Shown in pieces: positions 16,976 through 24,237 of a stretch of 64,000 nt of DNA (its first letter is position 1; the number at the start of each line of letters is the position of its first letter). Below the pieces are notes generated by a model. The model was not told where the DNA came from. It ran no database searches and saw nothing but the letters and a program-made list of their open reading frames with translations. Made by a program: the position numbers and the translations under genes. The stretch lies in contig NZ_CP022219.1 of assembly GCF_004114915.1 (NCBI RefSeq), forward strand, positions 1,828,501-1,892,500. The letters run 5' to 3'. This DNA is from Bradyrhizobium guangxiense. GTDB taxonomy: Bacteria > Pseudomonadota > Alphaproteobacteria > Rhizobiales > Xanthobacteraceae.

Positions 16976-18115
16976 CTACCTCTCGTTTGTAAACACGATC
17001 GTGCCACTCGCGGCGAACATGCCGCCGACGCCGTGGCACACTGAAATCTTCGCATTCGGCACTTGTGCCGGCGCAATGCCGCGCATCTGCCGCACGCTCT
17101 CCTGTAGCGCATACATGCCGTACATGCCCGAATGCATGTAGCTCAATCCGCCGCCATTGGTGTTGAGCGGCAGCTTGCCGCCGGGCCGCGTATTGCCGTC
17201 CGCGATGAACTTGCCGGTCTCCTCATGCGGCATGAAGCCGAGGTCGCCGAGCCCGAACAGCGGCAGATGCGCAAACGCATCGTAGATCATGAGATGATCG
17301 ACGTCCTTATGGGCGATGCCGGCCTCCTTGAAGGCCAGCGGTCCCGCGGTCTTGAACGCGCGCGAGGAGTTGAACGTCTCCATCTGGCTGACCATCGGCG
17401 TCTCGACGCTTTCGCCGGTGCCCATGATGTAGACGGGCTTGTTCGGAAAGTCCCTGGCGCGGTCGGCCGAGGTCAGGATCAGCGCGCCGCCGCCGTCGGT
17501 GACGAGGCAGCACTGCAGCAGCCGGAACGGATAGGCGATCATGCGCGAGTTGAGGACATCAGCGACCGTGATCGGATCCTTCATCATCGCCCGCGGATTC
17601 TTCGCCGCCCATTCCCGCTGCACCACCGCAACCGAAGCAAGCTGCTCGTGCGTGATGCCGTAGGTCTTCATGAAGCGCAGTACGGGGATCGGGAACATGC
17701 TGGGCGGGCCGTAGACGCCGTAGGGCGCCTCGAACTGGCCTTGCAGGCTGTCGGCGGGGATCGAGCGCGGCAGCTTGCCGATCATCGACTTGCCGCTCTC
17801 GGCATGGGTGATCAGCACCGTCTTGCACAGGCCCGCTTCGATGGCGGCCGCGGCATGGCGGACGTGCAGCATGAAGGAGCAGCCGCCGACCGAGGTGCCG
17901 TCAACCCAGGTCGGCTTGATGCCGAGATAGTGGCAGACCTGCTGCGGCGTCTCGACCGCGGTGGCGAAGCCGTCGATGTCGGACAGCTTCAGCCCGGCAT
18001 CGGCAATGGCGTTCAGCGCCGCATCCGCGTGAAGCTGGAGCTGCGAGGCGTTGGCGATGATACCGAGCTCAGTGGTCTCGGCCGCGCCGACGACGGCAAC
18101 CTGGTTCTTGCGCAT
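16976..18115 (-). CDS. Thiolase-like protein (SCP-x/lipid-transfer type), DUF35 partner
   Basis: A 379-residue thiolase-fold protein from ATG 18115. The N-terminal half has VAVVGAAET and DIDGFATAV, and the nucleophile region reads SVGGCSFMLHV, with a Cys but not the canonical CASG setting. In the C-terminal half the usual GHP motif is replaced by GGLSYMHSGMYG, and the end reads CHGVGGMFAASG. This is the SCP-x/Ltp branch rather than a degradative thiolase. Such proteins pair with a DUF35 protein, and some act as retro-aldolases in sterol side-chain removal. The DUF35 gene lies 3 bases upstream, supporting a heteromeric complex. Thiolysis versus aldol cleavage is unresolved. Confidence 0.87.
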   Translation of the reverse strand: MRKNQVAVVGAAETTELGIIANASQLQLHADAALNAIADAGLKLSDIDGFATAVETPQQVCHYLGIKPTWVDGTSVGGCSFMLHVRHAAAAIEAGLCKTVLITHAESGKSMIGKLPRSIPADSLQGQFEAPYGVYGPPSMFPIPVLRFMKTYGITHEQLASVAVVQREWAAKNPRAMMKDPITVADVLNSRMIAYPFRLLQCCLVTDGGGALILTSADRARDFPNKPVYIMGTGESVETPMVSQMETFNSSRAFKTAGPLAFKEAGIAHKDVDHLMIYDAFAHLPLFGLGDLGFMPHEETGKFIADGNTRPGGKLPLNTNGGGLSYMHSGMYGMYALQESVRQMRGIAPAQVPNAKISVCHGVGGMFAASGTIVFTNER

Positions 18116-18118
18116 GGT

Positions 18119-18532
18119 CTACCCCTTCGCCGGACGGAACACGGGGAGGCTGATCTTGTCGTCGAGCTCCTGGAACGCGATTTCCAGTTTCATGTCCAGC
18201 TCCAGCGCCTCCGGCGTCTGTGGGCAGTCGATGATATTGCTCATCATCCGCGGCCCCTCGGCGAGCTCGACCACCGCGATCGCGTAAGGCGGCGCGAAGC
18301 CCGGCGCGGCGGGGCGGTGGTTGATCACGTAGCTGTAGAGGAAGCCCTTGCCGCTCGCCTTGAAGATGCTGACCTTGCGTGAGGCGCAGGACGGGCAGAA
18401 CGGGCGCGGCGGGAAGTAGACATGGGCGCAGGCGTCGCAGCGCTGCAGGCGCAGCTCGCCCGCCTTCGTGCCGTCCCAGAAATGCTGGGTCTCCGGCGTC
18501 GGTTTCGGTCGCGCGCGCTGCGGTTCGGCCAT
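18119..18532 (-). CDS. DUF35/OB-fold zinc-ribbon protein (acyl-CoA-associated)
   Basis: A 137-residue protein from ATG 18532, behind a strong GGGAGGAG; longer in-frame starts would run through a promoter hairpin. The N-terminal helix ETQHFWDGTKAGEL precedes a rubredoxin-like zinc ribbon (CDAC...CPSC, about residues 29-46), then the OB fold with GKGFLYSYVINHR and YAIAVVELAEGP. DUF35 proteins bind acyl-CoA and partner with thiolase-fold enzymes; in sterol degradation they complete hydratase or aldolase complexes. It is the first gene of the minus-strand unit, separated from the thiolase-like gene by 3 bases. Confidence 0.87.
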   Translation of the reverse strand: MAEPQRARPKPTPETQHFWDGTKAGELRLQRCDACAHVYFPPRPFCPSCASRKVSIFKASGKGFLYSYVINHRPAAPGFAPPYAIAVVELAEGPRMMSNIIDCPQTPEALELDMKLEIAFQELDDKISLPVFRPAKG

Positions 18533-18552
18533 ATCGGCGGCTCCTCCCAAGA

Positions 18553-18571
18553 GGCAGGCTTCACGCCTGCC
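18553..18571 (-). promoter_or_regulatory. Hairpin in the 5' leader of the DUF35 gene
   Basis: On the minus strand GGCAGGC and GCCTGCC pair around a GTGAA loop, ending about six bases before the GGGAGGAG ribosome site of the DUF35 gene. It could affect translation or mRNA stability. No ligand-binding class was recognised. Confidence 0.35.
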
Positions 18572-18622
18572 TGTTTCGATCTTGATGCGACAATCGGCCA
18601 TCATGCGTCAACGGTCCAGCAA

Positions 18623-18646
18623 TGCGCATGCATGCCATCATGCGCA
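18623..18646. promoter_or_regulatory. Perfect inverted repeat in the DUF35/amidase divergent promoter
   Basis: TGCGCATG and CATGCGCA are perfect 8-base arms with an 8-base spacer, centred between the starts at 18532 and 18711. The size suits a dimeric regulator. No regulator gene is adjacent. Confidence 0.4.
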
Positions 18647-18652
18647 CAATGC

Positions 18653-18680
18653 TTGTGTCGAGCTGAGCCAGCGCTATAGA
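18653..18680 (+). promoter_or_regulatory. Candidate promoter for the amidase gene
   Basis: TTGTGT (18653-18658) and TATAGA (18675-18680) are 16 bases apart, about 30 bases before ATG 18711. The inverted repeat at 18623-18646 lies immediately upstream. Confidence 0.35.
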
Positions 18681-18710
18681 TTGCGCGCGCCAATATTCCG
18701 TGAGACAGAC

Positions 18711-20060
18711 ATGCCCGATTTTCCGACACTGGCGAAGCTCGCCGACGACCTCGAAAGCGGCCGCACCACCGCCCGCAAGCTGGTCGAGGCGTGCATCGCC
18801 AGGATCGCCGATCCCGCCGGCGAGGGCCAGCGCGCCTTCCTCCACGTCGACAAGGACGCCGCGCTCGCGGCCGCGGACGCGATGGACGGCCTGCGCAAGG
18901 CCAAGGCCGCGCCGTCGCGCTATGCCGGCATCCCGGTCTCGATCAAGGATCTGTTCGACATCAAGGGCCAGGTGACGCGGGCCGGCTCCCGCGCCCTCGA
19001 CGATTCCTCGCCGGCCGAGCAGGACGCCGCGACGGTGGCGCGCCTGCGCAAGGCCGGCTTCGTCGTAATCGGCCGCACCAACATGACCGAGTTCGCCTAT
19101 TCCGGCATAGGCATCAATCCGCATTACGGCACCCCGAAGGGGGCCTGGAACCGGGCCGTGGGCCACGTGCCCGGCGGCTCGTCCTCGGGCGCGGCGGTGT
19201 CGGTGCTCGATGGCATGGCCCATGGCGCGCTCGGCACCGACACCGGCGGTTCCTGCCGCATTCCAGCCGCCTTCAACGGCATCGTCGGCTACAAGCCGAC
19301 GCAGCGGCGGGTGCCGCTCGACGGCTCGGTGCCGCTGTCGTTCTCGCTCGACAGCATCGGGCCCTTGGCGCGATCGGTCAGCTGTTGCGCCATACTCGAT
19401 GCGGTGCTCGCGAACGAGCCGATCACGGCTCTGAGGCCGCGCCCGGTGAAAGGCATGCGGCTCGCGGTGCCCACCACGATCGCACTCGACGACCTCGATG
19501 CTGAGGTCACCGCGACCTTCGAGCGCGCGCTGAAATCGCTCGCCGATCACGGCGCCATCATCGAGCGCATCGAGATGGCCGAATTCCACGACATCGGCCC
19601 GATGAACGCCAAGGGCGGCTTTGCCGCGTCGGAAAGCTATGCCTGGCATCGCTATCTCATCACGGCCAAGGGCGCCGTCTACGATCCCCGCGTGTCGGTC
19701 CGCATCATGCGCGGCGAGGCGCAGAGCGCGGCCGACTACATCGACCTGCTCAACGAACGCCGCTCGCTGATCGCCCGCGTCAACGCCCGCATCGCGCCCT
19801 ATGATGCGCTGGTGCTGCCGACCACGCCCAACACGCCGCCGAAGATCGCCGACCTCGCCGACGATCAGGCGTTCACCCGCGAGAACATCCGCGCCTTGCG
19901 CAATTGCAGCCTGATCAACCTGATCGACGGCTGTGCCATCTCGCTGCCCTGTCATCGCGAGGGCGACGTTCCCGTCGGTCTGATGCTGGCGGGCGGGGGC
20001 GGCTCGGACCATCGCATTTTCGAACTTGCTGCCGGCATGGAGGCCGTCATTCGTGTTTGA
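18711..20060 (+). CDS. Amidase (amidase-signature family)
   Basis: A 449-residue amidase-signature hydrolase from ATG 18711 (MPDFPTLAKLADDL); the frame runs far upstream but that part crosses the promoter region. The Ser-cisSer-Lys triad is readable: Lys in VSIKDLFD, the cis-serine in GGSSSGAAV and the nucleophile in DTGGSCRIPAAFNGIVG. The C-terminal SLPCHREGDVPVGLML is normal. It cleaves an amide to an acid and ammonia in the cytosol; the subfamily resembles GatA-like amidases but no tRNA partner genes are present. The stop overlaps the GTG start of the DUF2848 gene by 8 bases, so the pair is translationally coupled. Confidence 0.9.
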   Translation: MPDFPTLAKLADDLESGRTTARKLVEACIARIADPAGEGQRAFLHVDKDAALAAADAMDGLRKAKAAPSRYAGIPVSIKDLFDIKGQVTRAGSRALDDSSPAEQDAATVARLRKAGFVVIGRTNMTEFAYSGIGINPHYGTPKGAWNRAVGHVPGGSSSGAAVSVLDGMAHGALGTDTGGSCRIPAAFNGIVGYKPTQRRVPLDGSVPLSFSLDSIGPLARSVSCCAILDAVLANEPITALRPRPVKGMRLAVPTTIALDDLDAEVTATFERALKSLADHGAIIERIEMAEFHDIGPMNAKGGFAASESYAWHRYLITAKGAVYDPRVSVRIMRGEAQSAADYIDLLNERRSLIARVNARIAPYDALVLPTTPNTPPKIADLADDQAFTRENIRALRNCSLINLIDGCAISLPCHREGDVPVGLMLAGGGGSDHRIFELAAGMEAVIRV

Positions 20061-20739
20061 CCTGACTTTCACCGTCGACGCCCAGGGCACCACCACGCCG
20101 TTGACGCTGGCGATCGACCAGATGGTCATCGCCGGCTGGACTGGCCGCGATCCCGTCGCGCGCGACAAGCACATCAAAGAGCTCGAGGAGATGGGCATCG
20201 CCCCGCCGGCCTCGACGCCAATCTACTACCGCGCTTCGGCGCGGCGGCTGACCCAGGAGGACAGCATCGAATGCAGCGGCGGCGATTCCTCCGGCGAGGT
20301 CGAGTTCGTGCTGATCGGCTGGCAGGGCCGCATCTTCGTCGGCTGCGGCTCCGACCATACCGACCGCAAGGTCGAGGCCTACAGCGTCACCGTGTCCAAG
20401 CAGATGTGCGACAAGCCGATTGCCTCCACGCTGTGGGAGCTCGAGGACGTCATCAGCCATTGGGACAAGATGATTCTGCGCTCCTACGCCACCATCAAGG
20501 GCGAGCGCGTGCTCTATCAGGAGGGCACGCTGGACGCGATGCTGCCGGTCACGGACCTTATCGCGCGCGGCTTTGCGGGCGGAAAATTTCCCGACGGCTG
20601 TGCCATGTTCGGCGGCACCTTCGCGGCCAAGGGCGGCATCCGCCCCGCTGACCGCTTCGATTTCGAACTTGAAGATCCCGTGCTGAAGCGGACGATCAGG
20701 CACGGCTATGACGTGACTACGCTGCCGGTGAGGGGGTAA
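20053..20739 (+). CDS. DUF2848 family protein
   Basis: A 228-residue protein. GTG 20053 gives FDLTFTVDAQG, overlapping the amidase stop; a TTG at 20026 in the same frame is the only longer option. The pattern, with VIAGWTGRD near residue 36, TPIYYRASARRLT, GEVEFVLIG and the acidic C-terminal FGGTFAAKGGIRPADRFDFELEDP, is what I know as DUF2848. The C-terminal part resembles the fumarylacetoacetase fold, so a catalytic role on a small acid is possible. It is coupled to the amidase and may process the released product. No experimentally defined function is known to me. Confidence 0.75.
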   Translation: MFDLTFTVDAQGTTTPLTLAIDQMVIAGWTGRDPVARDKHIKELEEMGIAPPASTPIYYRASARRLTQEDSIECSGGDSSGEVEFVLIGWQGRIFVGCGSDHTDRKVEAYSVTVSKQMCDKPIASTLWELEDVISHWDKMILRSYATIKGERVLYQEGTLDAMLPVTDLIARGFAGGKFPDGCAMFGGTFAAKGGIRPADRFDFELEDPVLKRTIRHGYDVTTLPVRG

Positions 20740-20774
20740 GCCGCCCTCCATCATTGCGAGCGCTGCTCTCTCCA

Positions 20775-20861
20775 CGTCATTGCGAGGAGCCCTTGCGACG
20801 AAGCAATCCAGACTAGTTCCGCGAAGGGATTCTGGATTGCTTCGCTTCGCTCGCAATGACG
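20775..20861. repeat. CGTCATTGCGAG palindromic repeat
   Basis: The outer arms CGTCATTGCGAG and CTCGCAATGACG pair perfectly; the inner GAAGCAATCCAGA pairs with TCTGGATTGCTTC. This is a different family from the CGTCATTCCGGG element beside it. A half-copy (CGTCATTGCGAGCG) is at 29750-29763. Confidence 0.8.
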
Positions 20862-20920
20862 GAGAGAGAGTCGTCGGAAATCGGGTGGTTGTGGTGCTCA
20901 GGGGCTGGCACACCCACTTC

Positions 20921-21028
20921 CGTCATTCCGGGGCGCGCCTCTTGGCGCGAGCCCGGAATCCATCGTACTGCATGGTCGGCGGATGAATGGATTCCGGGCT
21001 CGCGACTGCGTCGCGCCCCGGAATGACG
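20921..21028. repeat. CGTCATTCCGGGG palindromic repeat, long form
   Basis: CGTCATTCCGGGGCGCGCC...GCCCGGAATCCAT and its complement ATGGATTCCGGGC...CGCCCCGGAATGACG. The long form has an extra inner stem, as at 26114-26217. Confidence 0.8.
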
Positions 21029-21049
21029 GATGTGGATAGGATCATCGTC

Positions 21050-21796
21050 ATGGCCATCGCGAAACGCGTTTCCGTTGTCGACCAAACAGCCGACCTCGTC
21101 GCCCACGTCGATGCCCTCGACTGGCCGCAGATCACCGCCGAACTGGACAGCCAGGGCTGCGCCGTCCTGAAGAGCCTGCTGACGCCGGACCAATGCCGCG
21201 CCATCGCCGCGCTGTACCCGGACGATGCGCACTTCCGCAGCCGCATCGTGATGGGCCGCCACGGCTTTGGCCGCGGCGAGTACAAGTACTTCGCCTATCC
21301 GCTGCCCGACCTGATCGCGCAGCTCCGGCCCACGCTCTATGCCCATCTACAAGGCATCGCCAATCGCTGGAACGAGGCGATGGGGATCGACATCCGCTAT
21401 CCCGCAACACACGCGGCATTCCTCAAGCGCTGCCACGAGGCAGGCCAGGCGCGGCCGACGCCGTTGCTGCTGCAATATGAGGCCGGCGACTACAATTGCC
21501 TGCATCAGGATCTCTATGGCGAGCACGTGTTCCCGCTCCAGGTCGCGATCCTGCTGTCCGAGCCCGGCCGCGATTTCACCGGCGGCGAGTTTGTGCTGAC
21601 CGAGCAGCGTCCGCGCATGCAGTCGCGTGCCGAGGTGGTACCGCTGGCGCAGGGCGATGCGGTCGCCTTCGCCGTGCATCACCGCCCCGTGCAGGGCACA
21701 CGCGGCACCTACCGCGTTAATCTGCGTCATGGGGTTAGCCGGATTCGCTCCGGCCGGCGCCACACGCTGGGTGTGATCTTTCATGATGCCAAATGA
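21050..21796 (+). CDS. 2OG-Fe(II) oxygenase, Oxygenase-NA (former DUF2086) family
   Basis: A 248-residue protein. ATG 21050 follows GATAGG; the in-frame sequence before it is repeat DNA and is excluded. The double-stranded beta-helix iron site is visible as H-x-D in NCLHQDLYGEHVF and the distal His with a following Arg in HHRPVQGTRGTYRVNLRHG. The N-terminal part (LDSQGCAVLKSLLTPDQC, GRGEYKYFAYPLPDLI) is the signature of the PF09859 group, annotated as oxidative demethylases of damaged DNA. AlkB follows 9 bases after the stop, so a shared alkylation-repair operon is likely. The family is moderately firm; its substrate is unproven. Confidence 0.82.
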   Translation: MAIAKRVSVVDQTADLVAHVDALDWPQITAELDSQGCAVLKSLLTPDQCRAIAALYPDDAHFRSRIVMGRHGFGRGEYKYFAYPLPDLIAQLRPTLYAHLQGIANRWNEAMGIDIRYPATHAAFLKRCHEAGQARPTPLLLQYEAGDYNCLHQDLYGEHVFPLQVAILLSEPGRDFTGGEFVLTEQRPRMQSRAEVVPLAQGDAVAFAVHHRPVQGTRGTYRVNLRHGVSRIRSGRRHTLGVIFHDAK

Positions 21797-21805
21797 GCGC
21801 AGCCG

Positions 21806-22459
21806 TTGACGGCTGATCTGTTCGATACCGTCGCCGAGGCGCAGCCGACACGCGAGGAGATCGCGGACGGCGCCGTGCTGCTGCGCGGCTTCGTCAGGCC
21901 GATCGAAAGCGATCTGATCGACGCGGTGCGCGCCATCGTGGCGCAATCGCCGTTCCGGCGGATGACGACGCCCGGCGGTCATCTGATGTCCGTGGCCATG
22001 ACCAATTGCGGCGAGCGCGGCTGGATCACCGATCACACCGGCTATCGCTACGATCCCATCGATCCGCGCACCGGCGCGCCGTGGCCTGCGATGCCGCCCG
22101 TGCTCCGCGACCTCGCCCGTCGTGCGGCGGAGCAGGGCAGCTTTCAGGATTTCGCGCCCGATGCCTGCCTCGTCAACCGCTACGAGCCCGGCACCCGGCT
22201 GTCGCTGCATCAGGACAAGGACGAGCTGGATTATTCGGCGCCGATCGTCTCGGTCTCGCTCGGACTGCCTGCGACCTTTCTGTTCGGCGGCATGGCGCGC
22301 AGCGACAAGCCGCGGCGTTTCCGGCTGGTGCATGGCGACGTCGTGGTCTGGGGTGGGCCGTCACGGCTCGCCTATCACGGCGTGGCGCCGCTTGCCGATG
22401 GCGAGCACGCGCTGCTCGGGCGGCGGCGGATCAATCTGACCTTCCGGAAGACGCGGTAA
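21806..22459 (+). CDS. alkB: DNA oxidative demethylase AlkB
   Basis: A 217-residue AlkB homologue of normal size. The start is TTG 21806, giving TADLFDTVAEAQ; no in-frame ATG fits. The nucleotide-recognition region (CGERGWITDHTGYRYDPIDP) and the catalytic fold are clear: iron ligands H-x-D in LSLHQDKDE, distal His in AYHGVAPL, and 2-oxoglutarate-binding arginines in RRRINLTFRKTR. It removes methyl groups from 1-methyladenine and 3-methylcytosine in single-stranded DNA or RNA, releasing formaldehyde. It is in the same unit as the Oxygenase-NA gene. No ada or adaptive-response regulator is in the window. Confidence 0.93.
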   Translation: MTADLFDTVAEAQPTREEIADGAVLLRGFVRPIESDLIDAVRAIVAQSPFRRMTTPGGHLMSVAMTNCGERGWITDHTGYRYDPIDPRTGAPWPAMPPVLRDLARRAAEQGSFQDFAPDACLVNRYEPGTRLSLHQDKDELDYSAPIVSVSLGLPATFLFGGMARSDKPRRFRLVHGDVVVWGGPSRLAYHGVAPLADGEHALLGRRRINLTFRKTR

Positions 22460-22464
22460 TCTAT

Positions 22465-22580
22465 CTCCTCATCCTGAGGAGCGCGCCACTTGGTGCGCGT
22501 CTCGAAGGATGAAGGCCAAGCTGTATCAGCAGGGCCTTTCATGGTTCGAGACGGCGCTGGCGCGCCTCCTCACCATGAGG
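22465..22580. repeat. CTCCTCATCCTGAGGAG repeat element
   Basis: The left part CTCCTCATCCTGAGGAGCGCGCC contains its own hairpin; the right part GGCGCGCCTCCTCACCATGAGG pairs with it, with CTCGAAGGATG / GGTTCGAGACG inside. It lies between convergent alkB and the TPP enzyme gene and may serve as a shared terminator. Confidence 0.65.
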
Positions 22581-22581
22581 A

Positions 22582-24210
22582 TCAAGGCTTCGGCGGGGGA
22601 ATGAACGCCCACGGGCTCACTTCCGAGTCTCGCGTCACCTCGACCGAGATCAGATATGGCCCGCCATGGCCGAGCGCCTTCTCCAGTACGGCCCTGAACT
22701 GTTCCGGCGCGGTGACGCGCGCAGCCGCGACGCCAAATGACTCCGCGAGCTTGACGAAATCCGGATTGACGAGATCGGACGCCACCACGCGGCCGTCGAA
22801 ACGTTCGCGCTGGTCGCGGCGGACATTGCCGTAGGCGTTGTTGTTGAACACCAGCGTCACCACGCCGATGTTGAACTGCACGGCGGTGGAGAGCTCCTGC
22901 ACGCCGAACATGAAGCCACCGTCGCCGGTGATCGCCACTACCGGCTTGTCAGGGGTGGCGACCTTGGCCCCGAGCGCGGTCGGGAAGCCCGAACCGAGCG
23001 TGCCTTGATAGCCCGAGGTGATGAAGGTGCGCGGCTGGTAGACCGGAAAGCCGTACCAGGAGGCGAAGCCGACCTGCGACAATTCATCGGTCACGATCGC
23101 ATTCGCCGGCAGCACCTCGCGCAGGATGTCGAGATAGGCCATCTGCGGCTGAATGCGCTGGATCTCCGCTTGCGTGGTCGCGGTCGCCTCCCGGATCTGC
23201 TCGCGCCGGCCGCGGCCCTTGGTATAGCCGGCCTTCTTCACGGCCGCGATGAGATCGGCCGTCCCGGCCCTGGCATCGGCGACGATGGCGGTGTCGACGA
23301 CAAGCCGGCGCATCTCGGTCGGGTCGATGTCGATGCGAATGGATTTCAGCCCCTTCGGCTGATAGGGCCAGCGGAAGCCGGATGCCGGCAGCTCGGCGCG
23401 GGTGCCGATTGCGATCATCAAATCGGTCGTCGGCCACAGCTTGTAGGCGGCGGCCATGGTCAGGCCGAGCTCATGCGCGTTGGAGACGATGCCACGGCCG
23501 CTGCGGAAGGCAACGACGGGCGCGTCGATCATCTCGGCGAGCTCGAGGATCTCCTCGCCGGCCTCGATCGCGCCGCTGCCGACGAAGATCATCGGCGCCT
23601 TGCTGGCCTTGATCAGTGCCGCCGCCTGCTTCACGAGGTCAGGGTCGGGTTGCGGAACGGGCAGGGGCTCCAGCACCCGGGCAGCGGCGGTGTCGGCACG
23701 CTGGGTGAAGATGTCCCAGGGCATCTCGACCGAGGCCGGGCCGCGCCGGCCGGACATCATCTCCTGGAAGGCGCGCGCCACGACCGTCGGCGCATTGCCG
23801 GGATACTCGATCCGGTCCGCCCATTTCACATAGGTGCGCAAGGTCGCAAGCTGGTCCGGCATCTCGTGCAGATGGCCGCGGCCCTTGCCCAGAAACTGCG
23901 TCGGCACCTGGCCGGTGACGCACAGCACCGGCTCGTTGCAGCCGAAGGCGGTGAGCAGCGCCGCGCTGGCATTGAGCACCCCGGGGCCGGGCACCACGCT
24001 GAACACGCCGGGCCTGCCGCTGGAGCGCGCATAGCCGAACGCCATGTAGCCGCAGGCCTGCTCGTGCCGTGCGCCGATCACCTTCAGCTGGGCCTGGTGG
24101 AAGGCGTCGAACAAGCCGTAGACCTGCGCGCCCGGCAGGCCGAACACGGTGTCGACGCCGTGAGCAACAAGCCCGCTTACGATCGCTTCGCCGCCGGTGA
24201 GGGTGGTCAT
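22582..24210 (-). CDS. Thiamine pyrophosphate-dependent enzyme (acetolactate synthase/decarboxylase-like)
   Basis: A 542-residue ThDP enzyme from ATG 24210. It has the N-terminal Pyr domain (VFGLPGAQVYGLFDAF, the catalytic Glu in RHEQACGYMAFGYAR), the central domain with PMIFVGSGAIEAGEE, and the C-terminal PP domain with GDGGFMFGVQELSTA...NNNAYGN binding ThDP and Mg. A regulatory subunit gene is absent, arguing against housekeeping acetolactate synthase. It is the last gene of the homoprotocatechuate operon, 27 bases after the FAH-family gene. It may decarboxylate an aryl-pyruvate or other 2-oxo acid feeding that pathway; that role is inference from position. Confidence 0.85.
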   Translation of the reverse strand: MTTLTGGEAIVSGLVAHGVDTVFGLPGAQVYGLFDAFHQAQLKVIGARHEQACGYMAFGYARSSGRPGVFSVVPGPGVLNASAALLTAFGCNEPVLCVTGQVPTQFLGKGRGHLHEMPDQLATLRTYVKWADRIEYPGNAPTVVARAFQEMMSGRRGPASVEMPWDIFTQRADTAAARVLEPLPVPQPDPDLVKQAAALIKASKAPMIFVGSGAIEAGEEILELAEMIDAPVVAFRSGRGIVSNAHELGLTMAAAYKLWPTTDLMIAIGTRAELPASGFRWPYQPKGLKSIRIDIDPTEMRRLVVDTAIVADARAGTADLIAAVKKAGYTKGRGRREQIREATATTQAEIQRIQPQMAYLDILREVLPANAIVTDELSQVGFASWYGFPVYQPRTFITSGYQGTLGSGFPTALGAKVATPDKPVVAITGDGGFMFGVQELSTAVQFNIGVVTLVFNNNAYGNVRRDQRERFDGRVVASDLVNPDFVKLAESFGVAAARVTAPEQFRAVLEKALGHGGPYLISVEVTRDSEVSPWAFIPPPKP

Positions 24211-24237
24211 GTTTGACTATTCCACTTCGATGATTGT

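Larger units (their letters stand above)
20740..21049. other. 310-base intergenic region made of two palindromic repeats
   Basis: Between the DUF2848 stop and the oxygenase start there is no gene. Two different repeat elements (20775-20861 and 20921-21028) account for most of it. The oxygenase ribosome site is probably GATAGG at 21035-21040. Confidence 0.7.

Noticed and set aside
18561..20198. 545-codon minus-strand open frame opposite the amidase
   Set aside because: Amidase active-site motifs are unambiguous on the plus strand; the antisense product has no motif.
20987..21049. N-terminal extension of the Oxygenase-NA protein
   Set aside because: The extra codons translate the palindromic repeat, so the start at 21050 was preferred. 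The same reasoning applies to hpaD (26091-26153).
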